In this document: positions 36,371-45,333 of the stretch, piece after piece
How the letters are laid out: each line of letters opens with the position of its first letter
Position numbering within the stretch: the first letter of the stretch is position 1
Assembly (NCBI RefSeq): GCF_030563405.1
Contig: NZ_CP130749.1
Coordinates: 124,001 to 188,000, forward strand
Source: Vibrio sp. SNU_ST1
Lineage (GTDB): Bacteria > Pseudomonadota > Gammaproteobacteria > Enterobacterales > Vibrionaceae
Direction of reading: 5' to 3'
Length of the DNA stretch: 64,000 bases
The notes under the pieces: generated by a model
Told to the model about the DNA's origin: nothing
Seen by the model: only the letters and a program-made list of their open reading frames with translations
The model's database searches: none
Made by a program: the position numbers and the translations under genes

Positions 36371-38137
36371 TTAGAGGGGTAACACCCAAGCGAAAGCGGC
36401 TAGGGGTTTTAATTCTGCACAGAAGTAACCGACACCGTTTTCCACATACAGCGTCTGTTGTTGGACGCCTTCAATATGTTGTTTGAGCGTATAGCTTCCG
36501 TCAGCAATGCCTAGTTTTTGAATAACCTCTGCCGTCACCTTCAACTGGATGTGGTCCGTTTTGCTTTGGCTGAAGTTAGCCGCGGCGATAACCAGTTCTT
36601 GATTATCAAAACGCAAGAAAGCATAAACAGAATCACTTAGCTGATTGGGCTGGTGTAAATCTTGGTACGCTCCGGTCATTGATGAATGGTTCAATGAAAA
36701 CGTCATCACTTGTTGGTAGAAGAGTCTGAGCTGCTTTTCATCATCGTTGAGCTGCCCACCATCGAACTTTCCTCCGTTCATCCATTTTTGATGTTGAGGA
36801 ACACCGATGTAGTCAAATATAGACGTGCGAGAAGGTTGCCCAAAGCCTGCGTTCTCTGCGCCCGGTTCGCCGACTTCTTGTCCGAAGTAAATCATGGTGG
36901 GAGAGCTACTTAATAGCGCACTGACTAACATGGCTGGTTTGGCGATGTGTGGGTTACCAACAAACTCAGGAGACGCGACACGCTGCTCATCGTGGTTGTC
37001 TAAGAAGTGCATCATGTGGTGTTCGATGTCCATCATTTGATGTTGGATCTCAGGGATGATTGCCGTTGAAGCCTTACCTTGCATGATTGCTTTTAGGCCG
37101 TCGTAAAGATCGACTTTGTCATACAGGTAGTCCATTTTACCCAAGCGAATGTAATCACGATAAAGGTCCGGTTGATACACTTCCGCCATCAAAAAGGCGT
37201 CTTGATTCTTTACTTTGATTGATGAATTGAGATAGCTCCAGAATTCGACCGGTACCATCTCTGCCATATCGTAGCGAAATCCATCGACGCCTTTTTCTAA
37301 CCAATATAAGGCGATGTCTCGAAACTTAATCCATGAATCCGGCACATCAACTTGCTGCCAGAAATGGTAGTGGGCGAGGTGATCACGCATCGCATAATCA
37401 TTCTGTAACTTGGGGAAGTCTTTTGAACCGTCTGGTCGCACGCCATAGTTAATCTTTACGGTTTCATACCAATCGTCGAAGTTAGGTTTGCTCAAGCGCG
37501 ATCCGTTTCCTGTCCATTTGGCCGGGGATTCAAGAAACGGTGAGGCTAAATTCGGGTGTTGTTCGCCACCAAGAGGAATGAACGCAGGTTCGATCTCGGG
37601 CAGTTCAAATGTGCTGTCAGGAATGTAATAGAAGTTATTGTTGCGATGATACTCAACCGTCGTGTCATCTTGATCTCCAAAGTCACGTACGCCCTCTGGG
37701 TTATTCAAGCCTTGGTAATTACGGGCAATGTGGTTAGGGACGATATCAATGATGACTTTCAAACCATTGTCATGGCTTCTTTTGATCAAGGCTTCGAATT
37801 CCTGTAAACGCTGCTCTGGGTTGTCAGCAAGATCTGGGTTTACTGAGTAGTAATCTTTGACGGCATAAGGTGAGCCAGCCCGTCCTTTTACAACGCTCGG
37901 ATGGTCGTCTGAGATGCCGATGTGCTTGTAGTCGTTGATCACAGCATGATTTGGTACTCCGGTGTACCAAATATGAGTGATGCCGAGTTCTCTAATTTCT
38001 GTCAGCGCTTTATTGGTGAAGTCACTGAACTTGCCCACGCCATTTTGTTCAATGGTTCCCCAAGGTGTGTTCTGTGTATTCTGATTGCCGAACAAACGGG
38101 TAAAAACTTGATAGATTGAATGTTTCTTGTTGTACAT
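36371..38137 (-). CDS. Cytoplasmic alpha-amylase family enzyme (GH13)
   Basis: This 588-residue GH13 enzyme has no signal peptide, so it should act on maltodextrins or glycogen inside the cell. Barrel motifs: region I DIVPNHIARNYQG, nucleophile Asp290 in GFRYDMAEM, acid/base Glu319 in LMAEVYQ and Asp383 in FLDNHDEQR. YTGVPNHAVINDYKHIGISDDHPSVVKG at the N-terminus and PTMIYFGQEVGEPGAENAGF are distinctive for this subgroup. The ATG has GGA eight bases upstream. It lies downstream of the pullulanase gene, with a terminator between. Specificity (amylase or neopullulanase) is not settled. Confidence 0.9.
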   Translation of the reverse strand: MYNKKHSIYQVFTRLFGNQNTQNTPWGTIEQNGVGKFSDFTNKALTEIRELGITHIWYTGVPNHAVINDYKHIGISDDHPSVVKGRAGSPYAVKDYYSVNPDLADNPEQRLQEFEALIKRSHDNGLKVIIDIVPNHIARNYQGLNNPEGVRDFGDQDDTTVEYHRNNNFYYIPDSTFELPEIEPAFIPLGGEQHPNLASPFLESPAKWTGNGSRLSKPNFDDWYETVKINYGVRPDGSKDFPKLQNDYAMRDHLAHYHFWQQVDVPDSWIKFRDIALYWLEKGVDGFRYDMAEMVPVEFWSYLNSSIKVKNQDAFLMAEVYQPDLYRDYIRLGKMDYLYDKVDLYDGLKAIMQGKASTAIIPEIQHQMMDIEHHMMHFLDNHDEQRVASPEFVGNPHIAKPAMLVSALLSSSPTMIYFGQEVGEPGAENAGFGQPSRTSIFDYIGVPQHQKWMNGGKFDGGQLNDDEKQLRLFYQQVMTFSLNHSSMTGAYQDLHQPNQLSDSVYAFLRFDNQELVIAAANFSQSKTDHIQLKVTAEVIQKLGIADGSYTLKQHIEGVQQQTLYVENGVGYFCAELKPLAAFAWVLPL

Positions 38138-38253
38138 ACTTATATTCCATCTCGAGAAGTGGAGCTGTAGGGCTTTGTCGTTGAAGCTGTGTTAGACGTT
38201 ATATTCGATATAGAAGTTATCGTTAGGAGGCTAGCTTAATCAGAATGCGGCTT

Positions 38254-38263
38254 TATCCTCCTT
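38254..38263 (-). promoter_or_regulatory. Possible MalT core site upstream of GH13 amylase gene
   Basis: TATCCTCCTT contains the full six-base MalT core (TCCTCC on plus, GGAGGA on minus) but the flanks do not fit. It lies about 120 bp before the amylase start. Weak evidence. Confidence 0.3.
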
Positions 38264-38311
38264 GGATAAGAAATTCGGGGCGTAGTTGCTGTTGTATGTG
38301 AGCGGCTGCTC

Positions 38312-38338
38312 AAAAAAGGGGAGGTTAATACCTCCCCT
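38312..38338 (-). terminator. Terminator after pullulanase gene
   Basis: GGGGAGG and CCTCCCC arms around a short AT-rich loop are followed by six T on the minus strand, about 55 bases after the pullulanase stop. Confidence 0.8.
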
Positions 38339-38391
38339 CGCTCCCCCCAAACAAAACAAATTCGTCTGGGATGATTATGTGAATGTGAAGC

Positions 38392-41300
38392 TTATTGTTT
38401 CGTCACAGATACCACAGCTTTTTCTGCGCTGTTATTGAGTTGATGAATCGCATTCAGTGTGAATGTGTAGTTGCCGGCTTCGGTTACATTCAACTTACAG
38501 TCGCCTTCGCTGCCAATGTTGATCGAGCCCTGAGCTAGGTCGACGGAGTTACAGCCAAAGTTTGGTGTTTTCCATTCGGCATCTGCAAACTTGAAGCCGT
38601 ACTCACCCACAGCCAAAGCGCCACTAACAGAGTAAACGCCGTTACCAACGAAGCTCATCGTCCAAGCGTCCGTCGGGTTCCATCCGTTCATTGCACCACG
38701 TACATAGACGGTCGTTTTGCCATATGGCGGAATCTTAGATACGTCCTTTTGTGAGTTATCAACCGATAATCCAGCACCTTGTGATGCGCCTTGAGTTTGC
38801 ACAAATACCGCGGTGGTTAATGGCGGAACGGTGAAGGTCTCAGCGGAAAAGGTGGCGCCTTTCACGATGTCATCGGCAGAGTTCTGCTGAATGGTATGGA
38901 GTGTAAAGCCCGTCGCTCCCGTGATCTTGAATGATTGAGATTTACTCGTTGAGTTTATAACAACCACAATGGCATCAGCGGTTGGATCTAGGTCTTTGCC
39001 CGTGGAGATTCCGTCATCAATAGACATCACGATCAGACCTTCGATTTGATCTTTGCCCACATTGCGGAAATCGACACGCTTCATGACTTCTTCTGCTGTG
39101 TCTAAGCGGAACAGTTCACTTGAGCTGCGGATTTTTAACAGTTCTAGGAATTGCTGCTTGGTTAGGTCAATGTCCTCTTTTACTGGTTTAGCTGTGCTGT
39201 CGGCAATTATGGTTTTGATGAGTTCCCAGTTGGCGCCATCTTTGTCTTTTCGGGGTAAGCCAACATTCCAGTTATTGTCAGTACCATCAAACATCACCCG
39301 GTTGTACCAATCGCCAGAGTCGTAAGAATCACGCTGCATCGATTTAGAACGTAACAGTTCAGACCCCATGTGGATGAATGGAATGCCTTGGCCCAACATT
39401 ACCGTAGAGAGTGATACCGACTGCATGCGCGCGCGTTCTGCAGAGCTTGTACCTTCGGCGATTTTGTAAGCGTTGTTATCCCAAAGAGTTTGGTTATCGT
39501 GCTTGGAAACGTAAGAGATGTTCTCTGATGGCATTTTGGTGTAGCCGGCCGGTGCACCGTTGTAGTCGACGTTTTTACCCAGTTTGGTATCGCCTTTGTA
39601 ATCCAGTAATACGTATTCGGCTAAGTTCCCCGCCATGCCTAAGCGCACGAGATCTTGGTTGTGTAAACGACCGTTGACTGAATCTTGATCAACCTTGGTC
39701 TCTTCGTTGGCAAACGCGGCGTTACCGAAGCCTTGGTTAAAACGAAGTGGGTGCTTACCTTCTGAATCGACACCGCCATCAAACGGGCTACCGCCTCGTA
39801 CTGCATCACGCAAACGGTCAGAGAAGGTGCCAATTTCGGTGCCTGCCATGTTGATCTGGTTGGCTTGCTCGAAGCGAGCGTTGTTTGCTACTTCGCCAAA
39901 GTCCCAACCTTCGCCATAGAACAGGGTATTTGGGTCGATCTTGCGCACTTCTTTCAATGCCTCGACCATCACGCTTTTTGGCTGGTGGCCCATTAAATCA
40001 AAGCGGAAACCATCAACCTGATAGTCGTCAGCCCATACTTTGAGTGAGTCGACCATCAACTTACCCATCATTAGGTTTTCAGTTGCGGTGTTGTCACAAC
40101 ACGTTGAGCTTTCCACGCCACCTGTGTTCACATTCAGGCGGTGATAATACCCAGGGACGATCTTATCCAGTACTGACTTATCGTTCACGCCAGACGCATT
40201 GGTATGGTTATAAACCACGTCCATGATCAGTTTAAGATCCATGTCGTGCGCAGCTTTAACCATTTGACGGAATTCAAGAATACGCTTTGAACCGTTAGGA
40301 TCTGTCGCGTAACTTCCCTCTGGAACTGTGTAATGAAATGGGTCGTAGCCCCAGTTGAAACTATCTAGCATACGCAGATCGTTCATTAGAGCTTGGGCAT
40401 CGCCTGTTGAAGAGTTATAGCTGTTGAGTACGGTTTCGATGGTTTTGTTTTCATCTTCGGTGCCACATAAAGTAGCGGTTGGTTTTACGTTACAGAGTTT
40501 GCCGATAGTGTCGGTGATATCCACGCGGCTCGCGTCATCTTCATTGATGGTGGCGATATCGAATGCAGGTAAGATATGAAGTGTGGTTAAACCAGCATCT
40601 TTCAGAGCTTTCAAGTGTTTTACTGACTCACGATCGGCTTCTGTTAGCGCGAGGTACTTGCCGTTTAAGCTTGCTGTACCTAACTTATCACTGAAGCTAA
40701 AGTCACGAAGGTGTGATTCGTACAGTACGTGGTCTTCGTCTTTCTTCACCGTTGGGCGCTTATATCCAGTCCAACCTTGTGGCATCAGTGTTACTTCATC
40801 AAGGTCAATCACTTGAGAGTATGCTGAATTCTTCGACAAGCCGAGTGAGTATGGGTCGGTCACAAGGCGAGTTTCGATATTGCCTGTGGTTGGGTGATAA
40901 ACCTTCACTTGGTAACGGTAATAACTGTTCACTGCGTTAGAAATTGAATCCGTTGCCCAAATGCCTGTTTCCAAGCTTTCCGTCATTGGGATCACTTTAG
41001 AACTTTGTCGGTCTTCGCTGTAGAGGACGAGTTCAACATCTTGCGCGGTAGGGGCCCAAAGTTTGAAGGTCGTCGTGCTGCCTTCCACAATCGCCCCCAG
41101 TGTTTCTCCCATTGCGTTACCGGCCTCTTCGTTGGCAAACACAGCATCAAGTACGCCGGGCTTTTGAACTTCAGTTGAAGAGATAACGTCGCCATTCGCA
41201 TTATACGCAACAACAACGATCTGAGATTTCAAGATGGTGCGCAGTGTGCTGTCGTCAACATCGATTGATAAAGCGGGTAGGCTTGCTAGGTGACGGAAAC

Positions 41301-42105
41301 GTTCTTTTAATGTAGAGGATAGCTTGCCATCTTTTTTGAGTTCAACGGCCTGCCCACCGACGATTGCCTTATCATCGTTTATCGTGATGCTGTTATCGAG
41401 CGCGTAGAACAACTTGAGAGAGTCGGCACCGTCTGCTGCTTCCCAAGCGATCGTCTTTGAGTCCAACCAATGTGCCTTCTGGCCATCAATCTTAACTGGG
41501 CGTTCTGAAATCGGCTCGTAGTACAGCGCGCTGCTGCCATGGAAACCGAATACAGATTGAGATTGACTCAGTTTGGTGAGATCAATTTTCGAGTTGGCGC
41601 TGCCAAACGCCTTATCGCCGCCATTATGCAAGATGAAGTTGATGCACTTATGAGGGTCGGATGCATCTGGGTCGACTTTCAATACGTAGTAGGCGCCATA
41701 GGTATCATTGATGCCCTTGAATTCATAAGGTACATCCCAGTCAGTCCCATTGTCACCTAGTCCCATGCCGACTAAGTCAGTGCTCGTACAACCTTCGCCA
41801 TTCCAAAGGTGAAGCCCCCAACCGTCGTAGGCCGAGCCAGAAGCGCGAGCCGCTGCAACATCACGTTTGTAATAAATAACAACTTCGTTTTCAGCGGCTT
41901 TATATAGACTTGTGCTGTCAGAGTTTGTCTTGCTAGTGTCGCTTCCACAGCCTGCTATCAAGGTCGCGGTGACGAGAGGCAATATTGCCTTGGCTAAAGC
42001 TGAACGTTTGAAGCTGTTTGTTTGCGCAATATTGAAGCTCTTTGTTTTTGCAATATTGAAGGTACTTTGTAGAATCTCGTGTTTATTGGTATTTATTTCG
42101 TTCAC
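38392..42105 (-). CDS. pulA: Lipoprotein type I pullulanase
   Basis: The 1237-residue enzyme should debranch pullulan, starch or glycogen at the cell surface or periplasmic face. A lipobox (LIAGC, Cys53) ends an unusually long N-terminal region. A starch-binding module (WGLHLWNGEGC...) and the type I motif FNWGYDPFHY precede the barrel. Catalytic residues: Asp703 in GFRFDLMGH, Glu732 in YGEGWDFG, Asp870 in SKHDNQT. The C-terminus adds an extra beta-sandwich (YVRGAMNGWNPTDAWTMSF ... EYGFKFADAEW), probably starch-binding. A 24-bp in-frame duplication lies in the N-region. The type II secretion route known for Klebsiella pullulanase is not visible here. Confidence 0.94.
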   Translation of the reverse strand: MNEINTNKHEILQSTFNIAKTKSFNIAQTNSFKRSALAKAILPLVTATLIAGCGSDTSKTNSDSTSLYKAAENEVVIYYKRDVAAARASGSAYDGWGLHLWNGEGCTSTDLVGMGLGDNGTDWDVPYEFKGINDTYGAYYVLKVDPDASDPHKCINFILHNGGDKAFGSANSKIDLTKLSQSQSVFGFHGSSALYYEPISERPVKIDGQKAHWLDSKTIAWEAADGADSLKLFYALDNSITINDDKAIVGGQAVELKKDGKLSSTLKERFRHLASLPALSIDVDDSTLRTILKSQIVVVAYNANGDVISSTEVQKPGVLDAVFANEEAGNAMGETLGAIVEGSTTTFKLWAPTAQDVELVLYSEDRQSSKVIPMTESLETGIWATDSISNAVNSYYRYQVKVYHPTTGNIETRLVTDPYSLGLSKNSAYSQVIDLDEVTLMPQGWTGYKRPTVKKDEDHVLYESHLRDFSFSDKLGTASLNGKYLALTEADRESVKHLKALKDAGLTTLHILPAFDIATINEDDASRVDITDTIGKLCNVKPTATLCGTEDENKTIETVLNSYNSSTGDAQALMNDLRMLDSFNWGYDPFHYTVPEGSYATDPNGSKRILEFRQMVKAAHDMDLKLIMDVVYNHTNASGVNDKSVLDKIVPGYYHRLNVNTGGVESSTCCDNTATENLMMGKLMVDSLKVWADDYQVDGFRFDLMGHQPKSVMVEALKEVRKIDPNTLFYGEGWDFGEVANNARFEQANQINMAGTEIGTFSDRLRDAVRGGSPFDGGVDSEGKHPLRFNQGFGNAAFANEETKVDQDSVNGRLHNQDLVRLGMAGNLAEYVLLDYKGDTKLGKNVDYNGAPAGYTKMPSENISYVSKHDNQTLWDNNAYKIAEGTSSAERARMQSVSLSTVMLGQGIPFIHMGSELLRSKSMQRDSYDSGDWYNRVMFDGTDNNWNVGLPRKDKDGANWELIKTIIADSTAKPVKEDIDLTKQQFLELLKIRSSSELFRLDTAEEVMKRVDFRNVGKDQIEGLIVMSIDDGISTGKDLDPTADAIVVVINSTSKSQSFKITGATGFTLHTIQQNSADDIVKGATFSAETFTVPPLTTAVFVQTQGASQGAGLSVDNSQKDVSKIPPYGKTTVYVRGAMNGWNPTDAWTMSFVGNGVYSVSGALAVGEYGFKFADAEWKTPNFGCNSVDLAQGSINIGSEGDCKLNVTEAGNYTFTLNAIHQLNNSAEKAVVSVTKQ
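42013..42060 (-). repeat. Tandem 24-bp repeat at the pullulanase N-terminus
   Basis: Two units encode FNIAKTKS and FNIAQTNS in the N-region before the lipobox. They differ at a few bases. The in-frame duplication lengthens the cytoplasmic part of the signal. Confidence 0.85.
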
Positions 42106-42483
42106 GTTTTGATATCCATATTTTTTACGAAGATGAATATCCTAGGCTTAACGATGCTCCACTATTTGTGACGCTTATGTATTAAGTTATTTTTTAATCC
42201 GTAAAAATAGGAAACCTAGTGTCGATGTCACGATTTGTGGTGGTTAACGCGCTTTTTTATTGGTTCAATAGCTCATAAAATACAGTTGGTTAGCCATAGG
42301 CGTAGAAGATAGGAGTAGTCGCTAGGGGTGATAACTACGCCTTATTTATGTGAGCTTAGTAGCAGTTCACTCGCAGGTTGTTTTTCCCATCAAAAAAAGT
42401 TTGTACTCATTCGCCTCTAATAGCTTTAGTGAGTCTTTAATGTGGAATGGTGACGCTATGTTGTTCATTATCCAAAGGAGTTG
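42106..42483. other. Divergent promoter region of pulA and DUF1294 gene
   Basis: It contains 8-bp inverted arms AGGCGTAG (42298-42305) and CTACGCCT (42335-42342) enclosing GGAGTA and GGGTGA, which match the MalT core at 5 of 6 bases each. No full MalT or CRP site is convincing. Confidence 0.35.
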
Positions 42484-42873
42484 ATGTTGTCTTCATCTAT
42501 TCAAATCGCTATTACTTATCTGGTATTGGTAGCGGTATCTGCGTTGTTTTCAGAAAGTTCAAAAGCGCTCTTGGTGTGGTATTTAGTTATCGGAACAGTG
42601 ACGTTTTTTGTGTACGCGAAGGACAAGAGAGCGGCAATCAATGGTAATTGGCGTGTACCAGAAAAAACTCTGCATATTTTTTCTGTTGCTGGTGGTTGGT
42701 TAGGGGCGTTAATTGCTCAAGATAAACTGCGTCATAAAACGCAGAAGCAACCATTTAGATTTGTATTTTTCGTGACGGTGTCACTTAATGTTGTAGCTTT
42801 TGTCTGGACGTTAACGCCGAGCGGGCAGGCGACATTTGGTCGTTGGGTTAGTGAGATTATTGGATACTTGTAA
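42484..42873 (+). CDS. DUF1294 membrane protein
   Basis: The 129-residue inner-membrane protein has about three hydrophobic segments and the family core YAKDKRAAINGNWRVPEKTLHIFSVAGGWLGALIAQ with HKTQKQPFRFVF. In many bacteria this domain is fused to a cold-shock domain; here it stands alone. Function is unknown. AAGGAG lies just before the start; a TTG one codon earlier is possible. It is convergent with the LysE exporter gene. Confidence 0.85.
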   Translation: MLSSSIQIAITYLVLVAVSALFSESSKALLVWYLVIGTVTFFVYAKDKRAAINGNWRVPEKTLHIFSVAGGWLGALIAQDKLRHKTQKQPFRFVFFVTVSLNVVAFVWTLTPSGQATFGRWVSEIIGYL

Positions 42874-42879
42874 TGAAAT

Positions 42880-42909
42880 TGATGGCTAGTACTCACTTAC
42901 TAACCATCA
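42880..42909. terminator. Hairpin between convergent DUF1294 and LysE genes
   Basis: TGATGG...CCATCA outer arms and TAGTA...TACTA inner arms form a stem between two convergent stops. No T-run is seen. Confidence 0.35.
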
Positions 42910-42925
42910 TAGAGAAGCTATCTGG

Positions 42926-43510
42926 TTACAACATCGGAATCGTTGAGGCTAACAGCAAACCTGCCATACCGTAGTTGAAGCTTTTGATGCGGATTGGCGT
43001 TGTTAGCCAATGTTGCAGTTGCTTGCCTGCCGCTGTCCAGAATGTCACAGAAGGCAAGTTGGCTAGCGTGAAGATACTGGCGATGACTGCAAGCTCCCAC
43101 CATGAACTGCCGCTGCTATAGACTGAAATAGCCGTCAGCGCCATCGACCAACCTTTAGGGTTGACCCACTGAAAACTCGCTGCGCCAATGAAAGTCATGG
43201 GCTTGTAAGCCTCGTTATTTTTGGCTTTGCCGCTCAATGCTATCTTGATCGCAAGGTACACGAGGTAAGTAAGACTTAGGTATTTCAAGATTTTGTGAGA
43301 GACCGGATAGGCGTTAAAAATCCCCATTAAGCCGAAGCCAACCAGCAGCAACATGGCTGCAAACCCCAGAGCAACGCCAAGCATGTGCGGAATGGTACGA
43401 GCAAAGCCAACATTGGCTCCTGATGTCATGAGCATGATGTTATTTGGACCTGGTGTGAAGGTCGAGACAAACGCAAACAAGGCAAGTGCGCTAAGTTGTT
43501 CTAAAGGCAT
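42926..43510 (-). CDS. LysE/RhtB-family amino-acid exporter
   Basis: This 194-residue inner-membrane protein carries the family start MPLEQLSALALFAFVSTFTP, PGPNNIMLMTSGANVGF and about six hydrophobic helices. The likely role is amino-acid or metabolite export; the substrate is unknown. GGAG lies seven bases before the ATG; the longer reading frame upstream has no such site. An Lrp-type gene is divergent and likely controls it, as in lysE/lysG-like pairs. Confidence 0.9.
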   Translation of the reverse strand: MPLEQLSALALFAFVSTFTPGPNNIMLMTSGANVGFARTIPHMLGVALGFAAMLLLVGFGLMGIFNAYPVSHKILKYLSLTYLVYLAIKIALSGKAKNNEAYKPMTFIGAASFQWVNPKGWSMALTAISVYSSGSSWWELAVIASIFTLANLPSVTFWTAAGKQLQHWLTTPIRIKSFNYGMAGLLLASTIPML

Positions 43511-43651
43511 TGTGATTCTCCAGCAGTAAAATGAACGAAGTGACTGACCGGTCATGACTTTCACGTGTTGAGAAACATAGTAGGTGGAAAGTCAGGCAAT
43601 TATGTGCTTTTATTTCCTCAATTATCACTTAATGCACAATAATAAGTACTT

Positions 43652-44092
43652 ATGGATAGATTTGACGAAAGGATATTGCAAGAGCTTAAATTGGACGGCA
43701 GAATCTCCAACATTGAGCTTTCAGAACGTATAGGATTGTCGGCTTCAGCGACCTTAAGGCGAGTACAGGATCTCGAGCGTAAAGGGATCATTCAAGGTTA
43801 CCGTGCGGTTCTGGATAATGGCCTGATGGGCGTTGGCTTTATAGCTTATGTTTCGATTGGCTTGTCGAGCCATAGCAAAGCGGCTCAGCTAGAGTTTGAA
43901 CAGCACGTCAGTATGGAAAAAGAGGTAGTGGAGTGCCACAACATTACTGGTGCCAACGAGTACTTGCTAAGGGTAGAAACAAAAGATCTACCTGGCTATA
44001 AGAAGTTTCATGCCGATGTGCTTGGGGAATGTGCTCAGGTGCAATCGATTACGACTATGGTTGTGATGGACACCCCCAAAGATGAACGTTAG
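43652..44092 (+). CDS. Lrp/AsnC-family regulator
   Basis: The 146-residue protein has an N-terminal winged helix (LQELKLDGRISNIELSERIGLSASATLRRVQDLERKGIIQGY) and an RAM/ACT-like effector domain (residues ~65-146). It is divergent from the LysE-type exporter, so it probably senses an amino acid and controls that export gene. The start has little ribosome binding site sequence. The following LysR gene starts 27 bp downstream and may be cotranscribed. Confidence 0.92.
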   Translation: MDRFDERILQELKLDGRISNIELSERIGLSASATLRRVQDLERKGIIQGYRAVLDNGLMGVGFIAYVSIGLSSHSKAAQLEFEQHVSMEKEVVECHNITGANEYLLRVETKDLPGYKKFHADVLGECAQVQSITTMVVMDTPKDER

Positions 44093-44118
44093 TCGAGTTT
44101 TATTGTAGGAGAGGCGCA

Positions 44119-45048
44119 GTGCCAAATACTAATCAGTTGTTGTTGTTCTTAGATGTGGTTCAAGAAGGGTCGTTTACCAAAGCGGCAACTTTACACGATA
44201 TGGACAACTCATCGCTCTCTAAACAGATCAAAAAGCTTGAGCAAGATTTAGGTGTTCAGTTGCTCAACCGATCTACTCGTTCGTTCTCATTGACGTCGGC
44301 AGGGGAAGATATTTTAGCGCAAACCTATGTGTTGAAAGACACGATCAGTCAGATCCAAGGCATTGCAGATTCATACCAGTCTGAACCCAAAGGTGTGCTG
44401 CGAATTACTTCACCGATCTATTTTGGCCAGCAATACTTGCAACCTATTATTACTCAGTTCATGAGGAAGTATCCGGATGTTCAGATCGTACTTTCACTAG
44501 ACGATAAGATCGCCAACATCATTGCCGGGCAGTTTGATATTGCATTTCGCTTCAGTAAGCTGGTTGAATCCAACTTGATTGCCAAGAAGATTGCCGACAG
44601 CAACTTCATGCTCGTTGCATCGAACGACTTTGTGAAAGAGCACGGTGAGCCAAAGACGCCACAAGATTTGCTCTCCTTACCTGCGGTTATCTATACCAAT
44701 GGTGATATGACGGTCGATCACCTGCGGATCAGTGAAGAGCCGCATGGCAACACTTTCCAAAGCTTGACGATTCGTGGCAACTATAAGGTGAGTGATGTTC
44801 GCACTATGGTGTCTTGCGTAAAAGATGGCTTAGGTTATGGCTTCCTTGACCAATCAAACTTGTATGCCTCAATGAAAGAACTAGGCTTGGTTACGTTACT
44901 TCCTGATTATGCAATCTCGACGGTTGATACGGCGATCTACGCTGTGTATCCGCATCGTAAGCAGACCAAATTGGTGAAAGAGTTCATCACTACAGTTCAA
45001 GACTATATTGGCTCTCCGACCATTTGGGAGAAGATGCAGCAAGATTAG
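44119..45048 (+). CDS. LysR-family transcriptional regulator
   Basis: It starts with GTG preceded by AGGAGAGG. The N-terminal helix-turn-helix (LLFLDVVQEGSFTKAATLHDMDNSSLSKQIKKLEQDLGVQLLNRSTRSFSLTSAGE) and the effector domain (residues ~90-300) are typical. It belongs to the large CrgA-like group of LysR regulators. It follows the Lrp-type gene by 27 bp on the same strand. Targets are not evident from neighbours. Confidence 0.92.
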   Translation: MPNTNQLLLFLDVVQEGSFTKAATLHDMDNSSLSKQIKKLEQDLGVQLLNRSTRSFSLTSAGEDILAQTYVLKDTISQIQGIADSYQSEPKGVLRITSPIYFGQQYLQPIITQFMRKYPDVQIVLSLDDKIANIIAGQFDIAFRFSKLVESNLIAKKIADSNFMLVASNDFVKEHGEPKTPQDLLSLPAVIYTNGDMTVDHLRISEEPHGNTFQSLTIRGNYKVSDVRTMVSCVKDGLGYGFLDQSNLYASMKELGLVTLLPDYAISTVDTAIYAVYPHRKQTKLVKEFITTVQDYIGSPTIWEKMQQD

Positions 45049-45333
45049 CTATGTCGCTATGCCATCAGTCGATCGATATGGTAGATAATATAGGTAAAGC
45101 CCCTAGACTTATGAATAAAAAGGGAGCGGGATCACAGCATTAATGGAGTGCCGACGGATAGATACCAGTAGGCTTTTTATCGTTATGTATTCCTGAGATA
45201 CTGAACAAAATTCATTTTAGGGCGGAACGTTTTAATAACTGCGCTTTTCCCTGTCATTCAAACATACTGCTCGCTATAGGTTGATTGCTTTCCTGTGTAG
45301 GGTGCTATTAGCCGAGTTAGGATAAAATATTTT

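Noticed and set aside
42298..42342. MalT control of pulA through the AGGCGTAG inverted repeat region
   Set aside because: The enclosed MalT-like cores match only 5 of 6 bases and the flanks do not fit, so it is noted only as a region.
45051..45143. 30-codon ORF just after the LysR gene
   Set aside because: No Shine-Dalgarno sequence and no supporting structure; likely chance.
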